From the NCBI RefSeq assembly GCF_003334855.1, contig NZ_QOWE01000004.1, positions 62,001-126,000 on the forward strand: a stretch of DNA of 64,000 nucleotides. The letters are read 5' to 3'. The translations under genes were made by a program, and so were the position numbers. Below are positions 46,496 through 53,140 of this stretch, in pieces; the stretch's first letter is position 1; every line of letters begins with the position of its first letter. The stretch comes from Larkinella punicea (lineage in GTDB: Bacteria > Bacteroidota > Bacteroidia > Cytophagales > Spirosomataceae). The notes beneath the pieces are model-generated. The model was given only the letters and a program-made list of their open reading frames with translations. It was not told where the DNA came from and did no database searches.

Positions 46496-47944
46496 TTACA
46501 GGTGAATATCGTACGCTTTGAGCTTGTTATAAAGGGTCTTGCGGTCAATATTCAGGACTTCGGCGGCTTTGGTTTTGTTGTAGCCGGTTTTCTCAAGGAC
46601 TTTAATAATGGCGGCCCGTTCGGCGTTTTCCGACACGGATTTGAGGTTGTTGGCCGGAGCAACGGTCGAAACTGCCGAACCATTCTCTTCCATCACATAC
46701 GTAGGAGAAATAATCTCATAGGGCAGGCAATCCAGCGTTATGAAATCACCCTGTGACAGCAAAACGGCCCGCTTCACAACGTTCTGAATTTCACGCAAAT
46801 TACCGTGCCAGTAATACTCTTTTAGTTTATCTTTCACCTCATCGTCGAAGCCCAGAACGTTTTTCTCCAACTGGTCGTTGGCAATTTCCAGGAAGTGGTC
46901 GGCAAAGAGCAGAATGTCGGCCTTGCGTTCACGCAGGGGAGCCAGTTCGATGCGGAACTCATCCAGGCGGTGAAAAATATCTTCCCGGAAACGGCCCTGC
47001 CGAACGGCTTCACGAAGGTCTTCGTTGGTGGCAACCAGAATGCGGACATCGACGACAATGTCGGTGTTACTGCCAATCCGGCGTATTTTTCGCTCCTGCA
47101 AAACCCGCAGAAGTTTGATCTGATTTTCATACGAGAGGTTGCCAATTTCATCCAGAAACAACGTCCCCCCGTTGGCATACTCGAAACTGCCCATTTTATC
47201 AGACATGGCACCCGTAAAAGCGCCTTTGGTATGGCCAAACAGTTCACTCCCCGCCAGTTCTTTGGACAGGGCTCCGCAGTCAATGGCGACGAACGGTTTG
47301 CCGGCCCGTTTGCTTTTCTGATGGATGGCATTCGCGACAAACTCCTTGCCCGTACCGGTTTCGCCGGTGATGATCACCGACATGTTGGTGGGCGCAATGA
47401 GGTCGATGTGTTTCTGAAGCATTTCGGCCGACCGGCTTTTCCCGAAGATAAACCGTTTGCCACCACTGACGAGGGTGGCGGTTTTGGCGGCCCGGGCGGG
47501 CGGTTTTACCGGACTGGTTTCGGGTGCGTCGTCCCCATCGTCGGAAGAAGTGCCACCGATCGACCGGACATCGGCCTTTTGATTGCGCCGGTCGAGGGCA
47601 CTTTTAATGGTATACAGGATTTCGTCCGGATAAAGCGGTTTGGTAACATAGTCATATGCACCGTGCTTTACCGTTTGCACCGCCATTCGAACGTCGGAAT
47701 ACCCGGTAATGATGATAACCGCCGTGGTAGGGTCGAGGATTTTTATCCGGCGTAACATTTCAAGACCATCGACATCGGGGAGCTTGAAATCGCAGATAAC
47801 CAGTTCGAACGGGTCTTTTCGCAGCAGAGTCAAGGCGTCATCTCCTCGTTGAACAGAAGCCGTCTTATATCCTTGTTTTGACAAAAATCGTTCTAAAAGC
47901 AGGCATATATCCGTATTATCGTCAACGATTAAGATTCTTTCCAT
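46496..47944 (-). CDS. NtrC-type sigma54-dependent response regulator
   Basis: A 482-residue activator: receiver (Asp52 in VICDFKLP, Lys102 in DYVTKPLY), AAA+ domain with Walker A GETGTGKE (194-201), the sigma54-contact loop GAFTGA (241-246) and Walker B in the GGTLFLDEIG segment, and a C-terminal Fis-type HTH (AAIIKVLEKTGYNKTKAAEV, then RKTLYNKLKAY). Such proteins hydrolyse ATP to open sigma54 holoenzyme promoters. It lies next to five -24/-12-like motifs with TTCTACA-type sites and is the evident candidate to control them. The receiver gene before it is on the same strand, 48 bases upstream. Confidence 0.95.
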   Translation of the reverse strand: MERILIVDDNTDICLLLERFLSKQGYKTASVQRGDDALTLLRKDPFELVICDFKLPDVDGLEMLRRIKILDPTTAVIIITGYSDVRMAVQTVKHGAYDYVTKPLYPDEILYTIKSALDRRNQKADVRSIGGTSSDDGDDAPETSPVKPPARAAKTATLVSGGKRFIFGKSRSAEMLQKHIDLIAPTNMSVIITGETGTGKEFVANAIHQKSKRAGKPFVAIDCGALSKELAGSELFGHTKGAFTGAMSDKMGSFEYANGGTLFLDEIGNLSYENQIKLLRVLQERKIRRIGSNTDIVVDVRILVATNEDLREAVRQGRFREDIFHRLDEFRIELAPLRERKADILLFADHFLEIANDQLEKNVLGFDDEVKDKLKEYYWHGNLREIQNVVKRAVLLSQGDFITLDCLPYEIISPTYVMEENGSAVSTVAPANNLKSVSENAERAAIIKVLEKTGYNKTKAAEVLNIDRKTLYNKLKAYDIHL

Positions 47945-47992
47945 AGAGGGACAGTTACAGCGCCCAGTTACTTAATGAGGGGATAAAGTTAA

Positions 47993-48358
47993 CTAAACTT
48001 GGATATATTGTAAAGCTTGTTCGATGGTCTTGCGATTAAAAGGTTTCCCGATAAAATAATCGGCTCCCTCCTGCGAAGCACGTTTGCGTTCCGCAATTCC
48101 ATCAAAAGCGCTGATCATGATTACTTTCGTGTTGGTTGTGCTCGTTCGGATGTGAGACAACAATTCGAAACCAACGCCATCGGGCAAACTCAAATCCAAA
48201 AATACAGCATCGTAAGCCTGTTGGGCCAATCGTTGACGGCCCTCTTCCAGAAAGTTCGCGCAGGTCGGCTGATAACCCATTCGCTTTAATAAACCGGAAA
48301 GCAATAGACAAATATCCGCTTCGTCGTCGACGATAAGTACTCGTTTTGTATTCGTCAT
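47993..48358 (-). CDS. Single-domain response regulator
   Basis: A 121-residue receiver with no output domain. The acidic pocket is DDEADI, the phospho-acceptor is in AVFLDLSLPDGVG, and the lysine is in YFIGKPFN. The ATG at 48358 is chosen (MTNTKRVLIVDDE) over an upstream open frame. It precedes the sigma54 activator in the same direction (48-base gap), and the pair is likely one operon. A TC-type -24/-12-like motif lies about 106 bases upstream. Confidence 0.88.
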   Translation of the reverse strand: MTNTKRVLIVDDEADICLLLSGLLKRMGYQPTCANFLEEGRQRLAQQAYDAVFLDLSLPDGVGFELLSHIRTSTTNTKVIMISAFDGIAERKRASQEGADYFIGKPFNRKTIEQALQYIQV

Positions 48359-48463
48359 ATTTGATAATACCGGCTTATATTGACTCCCGGTTTGCCAGCC
48401 CCTCATGCTCTCCACAGTTTTGTCCCGTTTTCCATATTTCTACTATTACGTCGGATAATCTAT

Positions 48464-48479
48464 AGATAATAATGTGCCT
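48464..48479 (-). promoter_or_regulatory. Sigma54-like -24/-12 motif (minus strand)
   Basis: Minus-strand AGGCACATTATTATCT: AGGCAC at -24 and TC at positions 14-15. It lies 106 bases before the receiver gene start and 138 bases from the TTCTACA cluster. Confidence 0.4.
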
Positions 48480-48616
48480 AAAATTCACGCATTCTATCAA
48501 ATACCGCTCAGTAGTCCAATTTAACACAAAATTAATGCTTAAGTATTTAAAAAATAGCCAACCATTCCTCCGCTGGGCCTGAATAAATATTTTCCGGTTT
48601 TACAATCAGATGTTTT

Positions 48617-48660
48617 TTTTCTACACTAATTTCTACACCTGTAGATTTTTCTCTACAACC
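48617..48660. promoter_or_regulatory. TTCTACA cluster, possible shared enhancer
   Basis: TTTTCTACAC, then TCTACA-CC-TGTAGA (a perfect 6-base dyad at 48632-48645), then CTCTACAA. The site is midway between the two divergent -24/-12-like motifs. Confidence 0.5.
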
Positions 48661-48776
48661 GACCTTTTTCGGCTTTGATCTATACGAATCAACAGGCAAT
48701 CATTTTTCAGGGAAAGTTCCTACAAATCAATCAATTTTTGTACTTTTTAATGATAGTATATTTCAAACGAAGCATT

Positions 48777-48792
48777 TGGCATAAGATTTTCA
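48777..48792 (+). promoter_or_regulatory. Sigma54-like -24/-12 motif
   Basis: TGGCATAAGATTTTCA: TGGCAT at -24 and TC at positions 14-15 where the consensus has GC. It is 56 bases before the start of the Lmo0937-like gene. Confidence 0.5.
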
Positions 48793-48847
48793 TATAAGGC
48801 AAGCAGAAGCATCGATTAACTAACATTTTGACTTTGAACCGAACGCT

Positions 48848-49015
48848 ATGGGAAACTTACTTTACACAGTCGCAGTAATATTGATCATTATCTGGGCTTT
48901 GGGTTTTTTTGGCATACTCGGTACCGGCATTGCAGGCAATAATCTGATCCACATCTTACTGGTAATAGCAATCGTTGCAATCCTTCTTCGCGTTATCCGC
49001 GGCAGAGGAGTCTGA
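48848..49015 (+). CDS. Lmo0937-like small membrane protein
   Basis: A 55-residue protein (MGNLLYTVAVILIIIWALGF, LVIAIVAILLRVIRG at the end) with two hydrophobic segments and the GTGIAGNNLIHILL turn of the Lmo0937 (DUF5670) family, small inner-membrane proteins often linked with envelope stress. It stands alone with a terminator 140 bases downstream. A -24/-12-like motif and a TTCTACA cluster are upstream, which suggests sigma54-dependent expression. Confidence 0.82.
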   Translation: MGNLLYTVAVILIIIWALGFFGILGTGIAGNNLIHILLVIAIVAILLRVIRGRGV

Positions 49016-49155
49016 TATTCTCACATCATTTAAAAACGCCGTTGGCCTTTGGGTCAATTAAACATCGATACAATCGCTTCAAAAAGTTCAGGAAGCGACA
49101 CGTTTAGGTTTAGGTGGTTTCATTTTAGGTTAAGTACAAGTTACGGTGGGTACGG

Positions 49156-49190
49156 AATCCCTGCATCAGATTTGAGTGCAGGGATTTTTT
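49156..49190 (+). terminator. Rho-independent terminator
   Basis: AATCCCTGCA pairs with TGCAGGGATT around an 11-base loop, followed by T-rich DNA. It ends the Lmo0937-like transcript. Confidence 0.9.
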
Positions 49191-49301
49191 GTTGCTTTCG
49201 CTCCCGATTGTCCGCTTTCCCTTCATGATGGCCTCCGGTACGAGCGTCGAGCCAGAATAGCCGGACAGCAGGTAGTAAGTCGGGGTCGATCAGCAAGGCA
49301 A

Positions 49302-49318
49302 TTCTACAATCTGTAGAA
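49302..49318. promoter_or_regulatory. Perfect TTCTACA/TGTAGAA dyad, possible activator site
   Basis: TTCTACA, spacer ATC, TGTAGAA: a perfect 7-base inverted repeat, 113-129 bases upstream of the -24/-12-like motif at 49431. Confidence 0.5.
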
Positions 49319-49430
49319 AATATTCCTCAACCCTCCGGGAATCAGGCAATTGGGCGACCCTCAAAAATAAAATTAAATAAGACTGGTAATCAATCGTTTA
49401 ACTTCTTATTTTAGGGACAGGAATGGAGTA

Positions 49431-49446
49431 TGGTACGAATTTTTCT
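49431..49446 (+). promoter_or_regulatory. Sigma54-like -24/-12 motif
   Basis: TGGTACGAATTTTTCT: TGGTAC at -24 and TC at positions 14-15. It lies 61 bases before the ATG of the first YtxH gene. Confidence 0.5.
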
Positions 49447-49506
49447 ATACAGAGGAGTAGTATCCGCCGTGAGCGGTAGTTTTTCACTTAAACCGTTTGA
49501 AAGGTT

Positions 49507-49794
49507 ATGAAACCGAACTTCAGTGGACTAGTTGTTGCGATATTGACAGGTGCAGCCCTGGGTCTTTTATTGGCACCGCGCAGTGGGAAAGATACCCGCA
49601 AGAAAATTACAAATGACTCGGACAAGTTTCTGAAAGATTTGCAGGACACCATTGCGAATGGATTCAACAGCATTCGCAACCAGTATGATGATGCCCGGGA
49701 CAACCTGTCATCGAAATACAATGATGCTGTCGATACAGTCGCTTCCCGGACAAAAGGCGCGGTTGAACGGGTTGAACGCAATTCTAAACATTAA
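49507..49794 (+). CDS. YtxH domain protein 1
   Basis: A 95-residue protein with an N-terminal hydrophobic helix (FSGLVVAILTGAALGLLLAPRSG), where the GLLLAPRSGKDTRKK wording is the YtxH signature, followed by a charged helical tail. YtxH proteins are small membrane-associated stress proteins with unknown biochemical function. It is followed 49 bases later by a second, shorter-motif copy; the two probably form one unit under the sigma54-like promoter at 49431. Confidence 0.88.
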   Translation: MKPNFSGLVVAILTGAALGLLLAPRSGKDTRKKITNDSDKFLKDLQDTIANGFNSIRNQYDDARDNLSSKYNDAVDTVASRTKGAVERVERNSKH

Positions 49795-49843
49795 TTACTA
49801 ATTTGCTACCTTCATACGTCGCAAACATAAATTAGGAAACACC

Positions 49844-50173
49844 ATGAAAAGTTCAAGAGATTTTCTGTTAGGGTTCATCACAGGCGTAGTAGCAGGCATT
49901 TTGACGGCCCCCAAGAGCGGCCAGGAAAGTCGGCAGTGGATTCAGGATGAAGCTGATAAACGCACAAAAGATCTTCAGGATCAATGGAACAAGGGCGTCG
50001 AGCAGGTTAAAACCCAGGTCGAGCAGGTTAAATCGCAGGTGAACCAGTGGACTGGAAAACTGCAGGATGAAAGCGAAACCAAAAAAGAGAAGTTCAACGA
50101 CAGCGTCGACAACCTGGCCAACAAGGCACACAGTGGCGTAGATTCTGCCAAGCAGTCGTTCAAAGTCGACTAA
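49844..50173 (+). CDS. YtxH domain protein 2
   Basis: A 109-residue YtxH-type protein (FLLGFITGVVAGILTAPKSGQESRQ at the start), with a long amphipathic helix containing in-phase EQVKTQVEQVKSQVNQ repeats. It is a diverged tandem copy of the preceding gene (about half the identity by eye in the motif). A strong terminator follows at 50247. Cytoplasmic face of the membrane; role unknown. Confidence 0.88.
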   Translation: MKSSRDFLLGFITGVVAGILTAPKSGQESRQWIQDEADKRTKDLQDQWNKGVEQVKTQVEQVKSQVNQWTGKLQDESETKKEKFNDSVDNLANKAHSGVDSAKQSFKVD

Positions 50174-50246
50174 GCGGACTGTCGCCCACGGGTTCAAACC
50201 GGGGCTTCCATCCCACTCATTTGATTTACTCAACACTATGAAATAG

Positions 50247-50283
50247 AGCGAAACGTCGGGAATCCTGACGTTTCGCTTTTTTG
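50247..50283 (+). terminator. Rho-independent terminator
   Basis: A perfect 11-base stem, AGCGAAACGTC with GACGTTTCGCT, around a 9-base loop, followed by a T-run. It closes the YtxH pair. Confidence 0.95.
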
Positions 50284-50479
50284 TTACTCAATTTATCTGC
50301 AACTTGTGGTTGTCAATTCACCGGTAGATTTTGGCAAACGACAAAAAAACGGCATTTCTACCAGCAGAATCGCGGTTTTTCAACAAAATCAAACTGGTTT
50401 CCGGGGAAGCTAGAAAATAACTAAGTAGTTTTCTTTGATTTTTTGGAGAAATTTTAATGTCTATGCTGTAAACAACTAT

Positions 50480-50487
50480 TATATTTG
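50480..50487 (+). promoter_or_regulatory. Bacteroidota -7 element, start of leader unit 1
   Basis: TATATTTG, a perfect TAnnTTTG. Transcription would start about 50494 and meet terminators at 50584 and 50640, giving a short RNA without a sizeable gene. Confidence 0.5.
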
Positions 50488-50553
50488 CATACTAATTGTA
50501 GAAACAACATATTAAAGATATAGATCCGCTTGACAGTCGGGTCGCAACTAAAG

Positions 50554-50584
50554 ACAGCCTAAGCCTGAACGGGCGGCTGTTTTT
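50554..50584 (+). terminator. Hairpin and T-run in leader 1
   Basis: ACAGCC pairs with GGCTGT, with an inner GCC/GGGC pairing, followed by five T. Confidence 0.65.
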
Positions 50585-50605
50585 AAATGGTGTGGATATA
50601 GTCGG

Positions 50606-50640
50606 AAAGCTATTCGGGCAGTCTCGGATAGCTTTTTTGT
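50606..50640 (+). terminator. Second terminator of leader 1
   Basis: AAAGCTAT pairs with ATAGCTTT around a loop containing GGGCAG, followed by six T in total. Confidence 0.75.
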
Positions 50641-50668
50641 TTTGTATGCGTCCGGCTTTTCACCTGAT

Positions 50669-50696
50669 TTTAACCTGCCTTTAACTTCGGTTTAAT
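50669..50696. promoter_or_regulatory. Three TTTAAC-type repeats at 11-bp steps, OmpR-type operator
   Basis: TTTAAC at 50669, TTTAAC at 50680 and TTTAAT at 50691, at exact 11-base steps. The last repeat begins 16 bases before the TACTTTTG -7 element at 50707. The same words, phase and spacing recur upstream of the HyfB-like gene (53058-53096). The regulator encoded at 50922 is the expected binder. Confidence 0.7.
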
Positions 50697-50706
50697 CTAC
50701 CCCCGC

Positions 50707-50714
50707 TACTTTTG
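50707..50714 (+). promoter_or_regulatory. Bacteroidota -7 element of the regulator operon
   Basis: TACTTTTG fits TAnnTTTG. It is placed so that the TTTAAC repeats cover the -33 region, the usual layout for an activated promoter. Confidence 0.7.
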
Positions 50715-50719
50715 ACCAT

Positions 50720-50851
50720 CAAATTTCCGCTGTAAGTCAGCTAGTTTCTTACAACAGGGAGGTTGAACTTCAAAGCTGATGCGAATTAGTTTTGAATGGT
50801 GTGGATAGGATGAAAAAAGCTGCCTGAACATATATTTCGGGTAGCTTTTTT
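50720..50851 (+). ncRNA. Leader 2 of the regulator operon, ending in a terminator
   Basis: From the predicted start about 50720 the RNA runs through ATGGTGTGGATAGGATGA (codons for MVWIG and a stop) straight into a terminator at 50813-50851, only 72 bases before the regulator ATG. The MVWI word is shared with leader 1. This is either a transcription-attenuation leader or a short RNA. The evidence is only positional and structural. Confidence 0.4.
50813..50851 (+). terminator. Terminator before the regulator gene
   Basis: AAAAAAGCTGCC pairs with GGGTAGCTTTTTT around a 14-base loop, followed by T-rich DNA. It interrupts the leader of the regulator operon. Confidence 0.8.
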
Positions 50852-50921
50852 GTTTTATTGCGTTATATATGGTATTTCGACCTTGATTTATTCACTTCGG
50901 GGTAAGCTAGTCTCAGCAAGT

Positions 50922-51599
50922 ATGAAAATTCTGGTAGTAGAAGACGAACCTAAACTGGCTTCATTCGTGAAAAAGGGCCTGGAAGAACAGTCGTTTGAGG
51001 TTGATGTGGCATTTGATGGGCAAATTGGACGAACGATGGCCTTGAGCAACAATTACGATGTGATTGTTCTGGATGTGAATGTTCCGAAAATAAACGGCTA
51101 CGACCTGGCAAAATCGTTACGCTCCGAAAATATTAAAACGCCCATTCTGATGCTGACAGCAATGGGTTCGCTCGATAATAAAGTGGCCGGTTTTGAAGCA
51201 GGAGCCGACGACTACCTGGTTAAACCCTTCGAATTCCGCGAACTGCTGGCCCGGCTGCGCGCCTTGAGCAAACGAACGATCGACACGAGCCAGCAGTCGA
51301 ACCTTCTGAAAGTGGCCGATCTGGAACTGGACCTGAACGAAAAAATTGCCCGGCGGGGCGGCAAGCGAATCGAACTCACCGCCAAAGAATTTGCATTGCT
51401 GGAATACCTCATGCGAAACCGGAGCCGGGTTGTTTCCCGAATCGACATCGCCGAAAAAGTGTGGGACATTCACTTCGACACCGGCACGAACGTCATCGAT
51501 GTGTATGTCAATTTCCTGCGCAAAAAAGTAGATAAAGACTTCCCGGTCAAACTGATTCATACCGTCATCGGGATGGGATACATGTTAAAAGAGGAATAG
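50922..51599 (+). CDS. OmpR-family response regulator
   Basis: A 225-residue regulator with an N-terminal receiver (VEDEPKLASF at the start, phospho-acceptor in VIVLDVNVP about residue 51, Lys in DYLVKPFEF) and a C-terminal winged helix (FALLEYLMRNRSRVVSRIDI, NVIDVYVNFLRKK, then IHTVIGMGYMLK). The DVYVNFLRKK recognition wording is typical of the CusR/RprY side of the family. The ATG at 50922 gives a canonical MKILVVEDE start. The kinase follows 28 bases later. Its likely targets are the TTTAAC repeats at 50669 and 53058. Confidence 0.95.
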   Translation: MKILVVEDEPKLASFVKKGLEEQSFEVDVAFDGQIGRTMALSNNYDVIVLDVNVPKINGYDLAKSLRSENIKTPILMLTAMGSLDNKVAGFEAGADDYLVKPFEFRELLARLRALSKRTIDTSQQSNLLKVADLELDLNEKIARRGGKRIELTAKEFALLEYLMRNRSRVVSRIDIAEKVWDIHFDTGTNVIDVYVNFLRKKVDKDFPVKLIHTVIGMGYMLKEE

Positions 51600-51627
51600 C
51601 GACCCGCCCCCCTGTCTCCTAACTGCC

Positions 51628-53043
51628 ATGAACATCAGAACCCGGCTCACTGTCCTTTTTGCGCTGCTGGTTGGTTCCATCATCCTGCTGTTTTCCCTCA
51701 CGATTTATTATTTATTCGATCAGTACCGCGAACGGGAGTTCTACGACCGTCTCCGCCAGAATGCGTTTGCAACCGCCCAATTGCTGGAAAATGTGGAGGT
51801 GAGGGGGATTACGGACAAAATGCTGCAGCAGATCGAACTGAATTACATGTCGCTCTACAAAGGACACGTAACCATTTTTTTGCCCAACAACCGGATTCTG
51901 CATTCGACTGATTCCAAACGGGAGGTGGTTTCTCTCCAGTTTCTGGAACAGGTTCGGAATGGCAAGGAAATTTTCAGACGCAACGGCATGGTGGAAACCC
52001 TCGGCGTCCGGTTTACCGACCGCCATAACCGCATCCTGGTGGTGGTGGCAACGGCCATCGACCGCTACGGTTTTACTAAAATTGAGTGGTTGCGGGATAT
52101 TCTGGTCATTAGCTGGCTCGTCAGCATGGGGATTGTTCTGCTGGCGGGGTGGTTTTTTGCCGGCGATGCGCTAAAACCGGTTTCCGACATCATCGATCAG
52201 GTCAACGATATTTCGGCCACCAACATCTACGCCCGGCTGCGCATCGGAAGTCCCAAAGACGAGCTGGCCAAACTGGCGGCTACGTTCAACGAAATGCTCG
52301 AACGGCTGGAGCAGGCATTTATTCTTCAGAAAAACTTCGTTTCCCATGCCTCCCATGAACTGCTCACCCCGCTGACGGTGATGATGGGTCAGGTCGATGT
52401 GACCCTGATGCAGCCCCGCAAGCAACACGAATACAAACAGGCCCTGGAAAGTGTTCTGGAAGAAAGCAAAAAGATGAACAGCCTGGTCAACGGCCTGCTC
52501 GAACTGGCCCGGGTGAACGCCGACGCGGCCACGCTGTCGTTCAAACCGGTGCGAATCGACGAGGTGCTCTGGCAGGGGCGCAGCCGGTTGCTGCAAAAGA
52601 ATGAAGAATACCGGATCGATATCGAATACGAAAAACTCCCCGGCAACGAAGAAGAACTGATTGTGATGGGCGAAGAATCGCTCCTCCAAATGGCTTTTCA
52701 GAACCTGATCGAAAACGGCTGTAAATATTCGAAAGACCGGCACATGGTGGTGACGCTCAACGCGGGCGAAGACGACATCCGACTGACCTTTACCGACCAC
52801 GGCTACGGTATTCCGCCGGAAGACATTCCCCATTTGTTTGAGCCCTTTTTCCGATCCGAAACCACCTCCGGCATCATCGGCCACGGCATCGGGCTGGCCC
52901 TCACCCACCGCATCATCACCATTCACAAGGGTCAGATCCGGGTGGAATCCGAGATCGGAAAAGGCACTTCCGTGGAAGTAACCGTACCGGTTCGAAAAAC
53001 CGTCATAATCGAAAAACCGGTGGCCTTTGAACTGGACGAATAA
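51628..53043 (+). CDS. Sensor histidine kinase with HAMP domain
   Basis: A 471-residue membrane kinase of CusS-like layout: helix 1 at about 8-30, a periplasmic part (residues 31-155), helix 2 at about 158-178, a HAMP-like linker (ALKPVSDIIDQVNDISATNI), the H-box FVSHASHELLTPLTVMMGQV (phospho-acceptor His243), and the ATPase with NLIENGCKY, DHGYGI and GIGLALTHRI. It is the natural partner of the regulator upstream. The signal is unknown. The HyfB-like gene that follows carries the same operator repeats, suggesting this pair controls it. Confidence 0.93.
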   Translation: MNIRTRLTVLFALLVGSIILLFSLTIYYLFDQYREREFYDRLRQNAFATAQLLENVEVRGITDKMLQQIELNYMSLYKGHVTIFLPNNRILHSTDSKREVVSLQFLEQVRNGKEIFRRNGMVETLGVRFTDRHNRILVVVATAIDRYGFTKIEWLRDILVISWLVSMGIVLLAGWFFAGDALKPVSDIIDQVNDISATNIYARLRIGSPKDELAKLAATFNEMLERLEQAFILQKNFVSHASHELLTPLTVMMGQVDVTLMQPRKQHEYKQALESVLEESKKMNSLVNGLLELARVNADAATLSFKPVRIDEVLWQGRSRLLQKNEEYRIDIEYEKLPGNEEELIVMGEESLLQMAFQNLIENGCKYSKDRHMVVTLNAGEDDIRLTFTDHGYGIPPEDIPHLFEPFFRSETTSGIIGHGIGLALTHRIITIHKGQIRVESEIGKGTSVEVTVPVRKTVIIEKPVAFELDE

Positions 53044-53057
53044 GCCCTGTCGGCCAA

Positions 53058-53096
53058 TTTAACCTGTTTTTAACTTGACCTTAATTCACTTTTAAC
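53058..53096. promoter_or_regulatory. Four TTTAAC-type repeats at 11-bp steps, OmpR-type operator
   Basis: TTTAAC at 53058, TTTAAC at 53069, CTTAAT at 53080 and TTTAAC at 53091, at exact 11-base steps. The last one begins 16 bases before a -7-like CAACTTTG at 53107, exactly as at 50669-50707. The operator precedes the HyfB-like gene. Confidence 0.72.
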
Positions 53097-53106
53097 AGCG
53101 TTTCGT

Positions 53107-53114
53107 CAACTTTG
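53107..53114 (+). promoter_or_regulatory. Degenerate -7 element before the HyfB-like gene
   Basis: CAACTTTG differs from TAnnTTTG at the first base. Its distance from the TTTAAC repeats is identical to that in the regulator promoter, and it lies 27 bases before the ATG at 53141. Confidence 0.5.
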
Positions 53115-53140
53115 ACTTCAGAGCTACAAGCCACTTGTAC

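Larger units (their letters stand above)
48359..48847. other. Divergent control region, receiver/activator operon and Lmo0937-like gene
   Basis: A gap of about 490 bases with no gene. In the middle lies a cluster of TTCTACA words (48617-48660), flanked on the left by a minus-strand motif (48464-48479) and on the right by a plus-strand motif (48777-48792), each about 130-155 bases away. This symmetry is what an enhancer shared by two divergent sigma54 promoters would look like. Confidence 0.5.
49191..49506. other. Intergenic region before the YtxH pair
   Basis: A gap of about 316 bases with no gene. It carries a perfect dyad TTCTACA-ATC-TGTAGAA (49302-49318) and, 113 bases further on, a -24/-12-like TGGTAC motif (49431-49446). 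No other structure was noticed. Confidence 0.5.
50494..50640 (+). ncRNA. Short terminated RNA or leader 1
   Basis: A predicted transcript of about 90-147 bases from the -7 element at 50480 to hairpins at 50554-50584 (ACAGCC/GGCTGT plus T-run) and 50606-50640 (AAAGCTAT/ATAGCTTT plus T-run). Between them lies an ATGGTGTGGATATAG word that would encode the peptide MVWI. A small regulatory RNA or an attenuated leader are both possible. Confidence 0.35.
50174..50921. other. Long leader region before the response regulator operon
   Basis: A gap of about 750 bases with no ordinary gene. In order it holds the YtxH terminator, a TATATTTG -7 element (50480), two terminator hairpins (50554-50584, 50606-50640), 11-bp TTTAAC repeats (50669-50696), a TACTTTTG -7 element (50707) and a third terminator (50813-50851), then the regulator gene. 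Two near-identical ATGGTGTGGATA words precede the hairpins at 50606 and 50813. Confidence 0.65.

Noticed and set aside
49395-49401. A GTTTAAC word upstream of the YtxH pair as another OmpR-type operator
   Set aside because: It occurs once, without the 11-bp repeats seen at 50669 and 53058.
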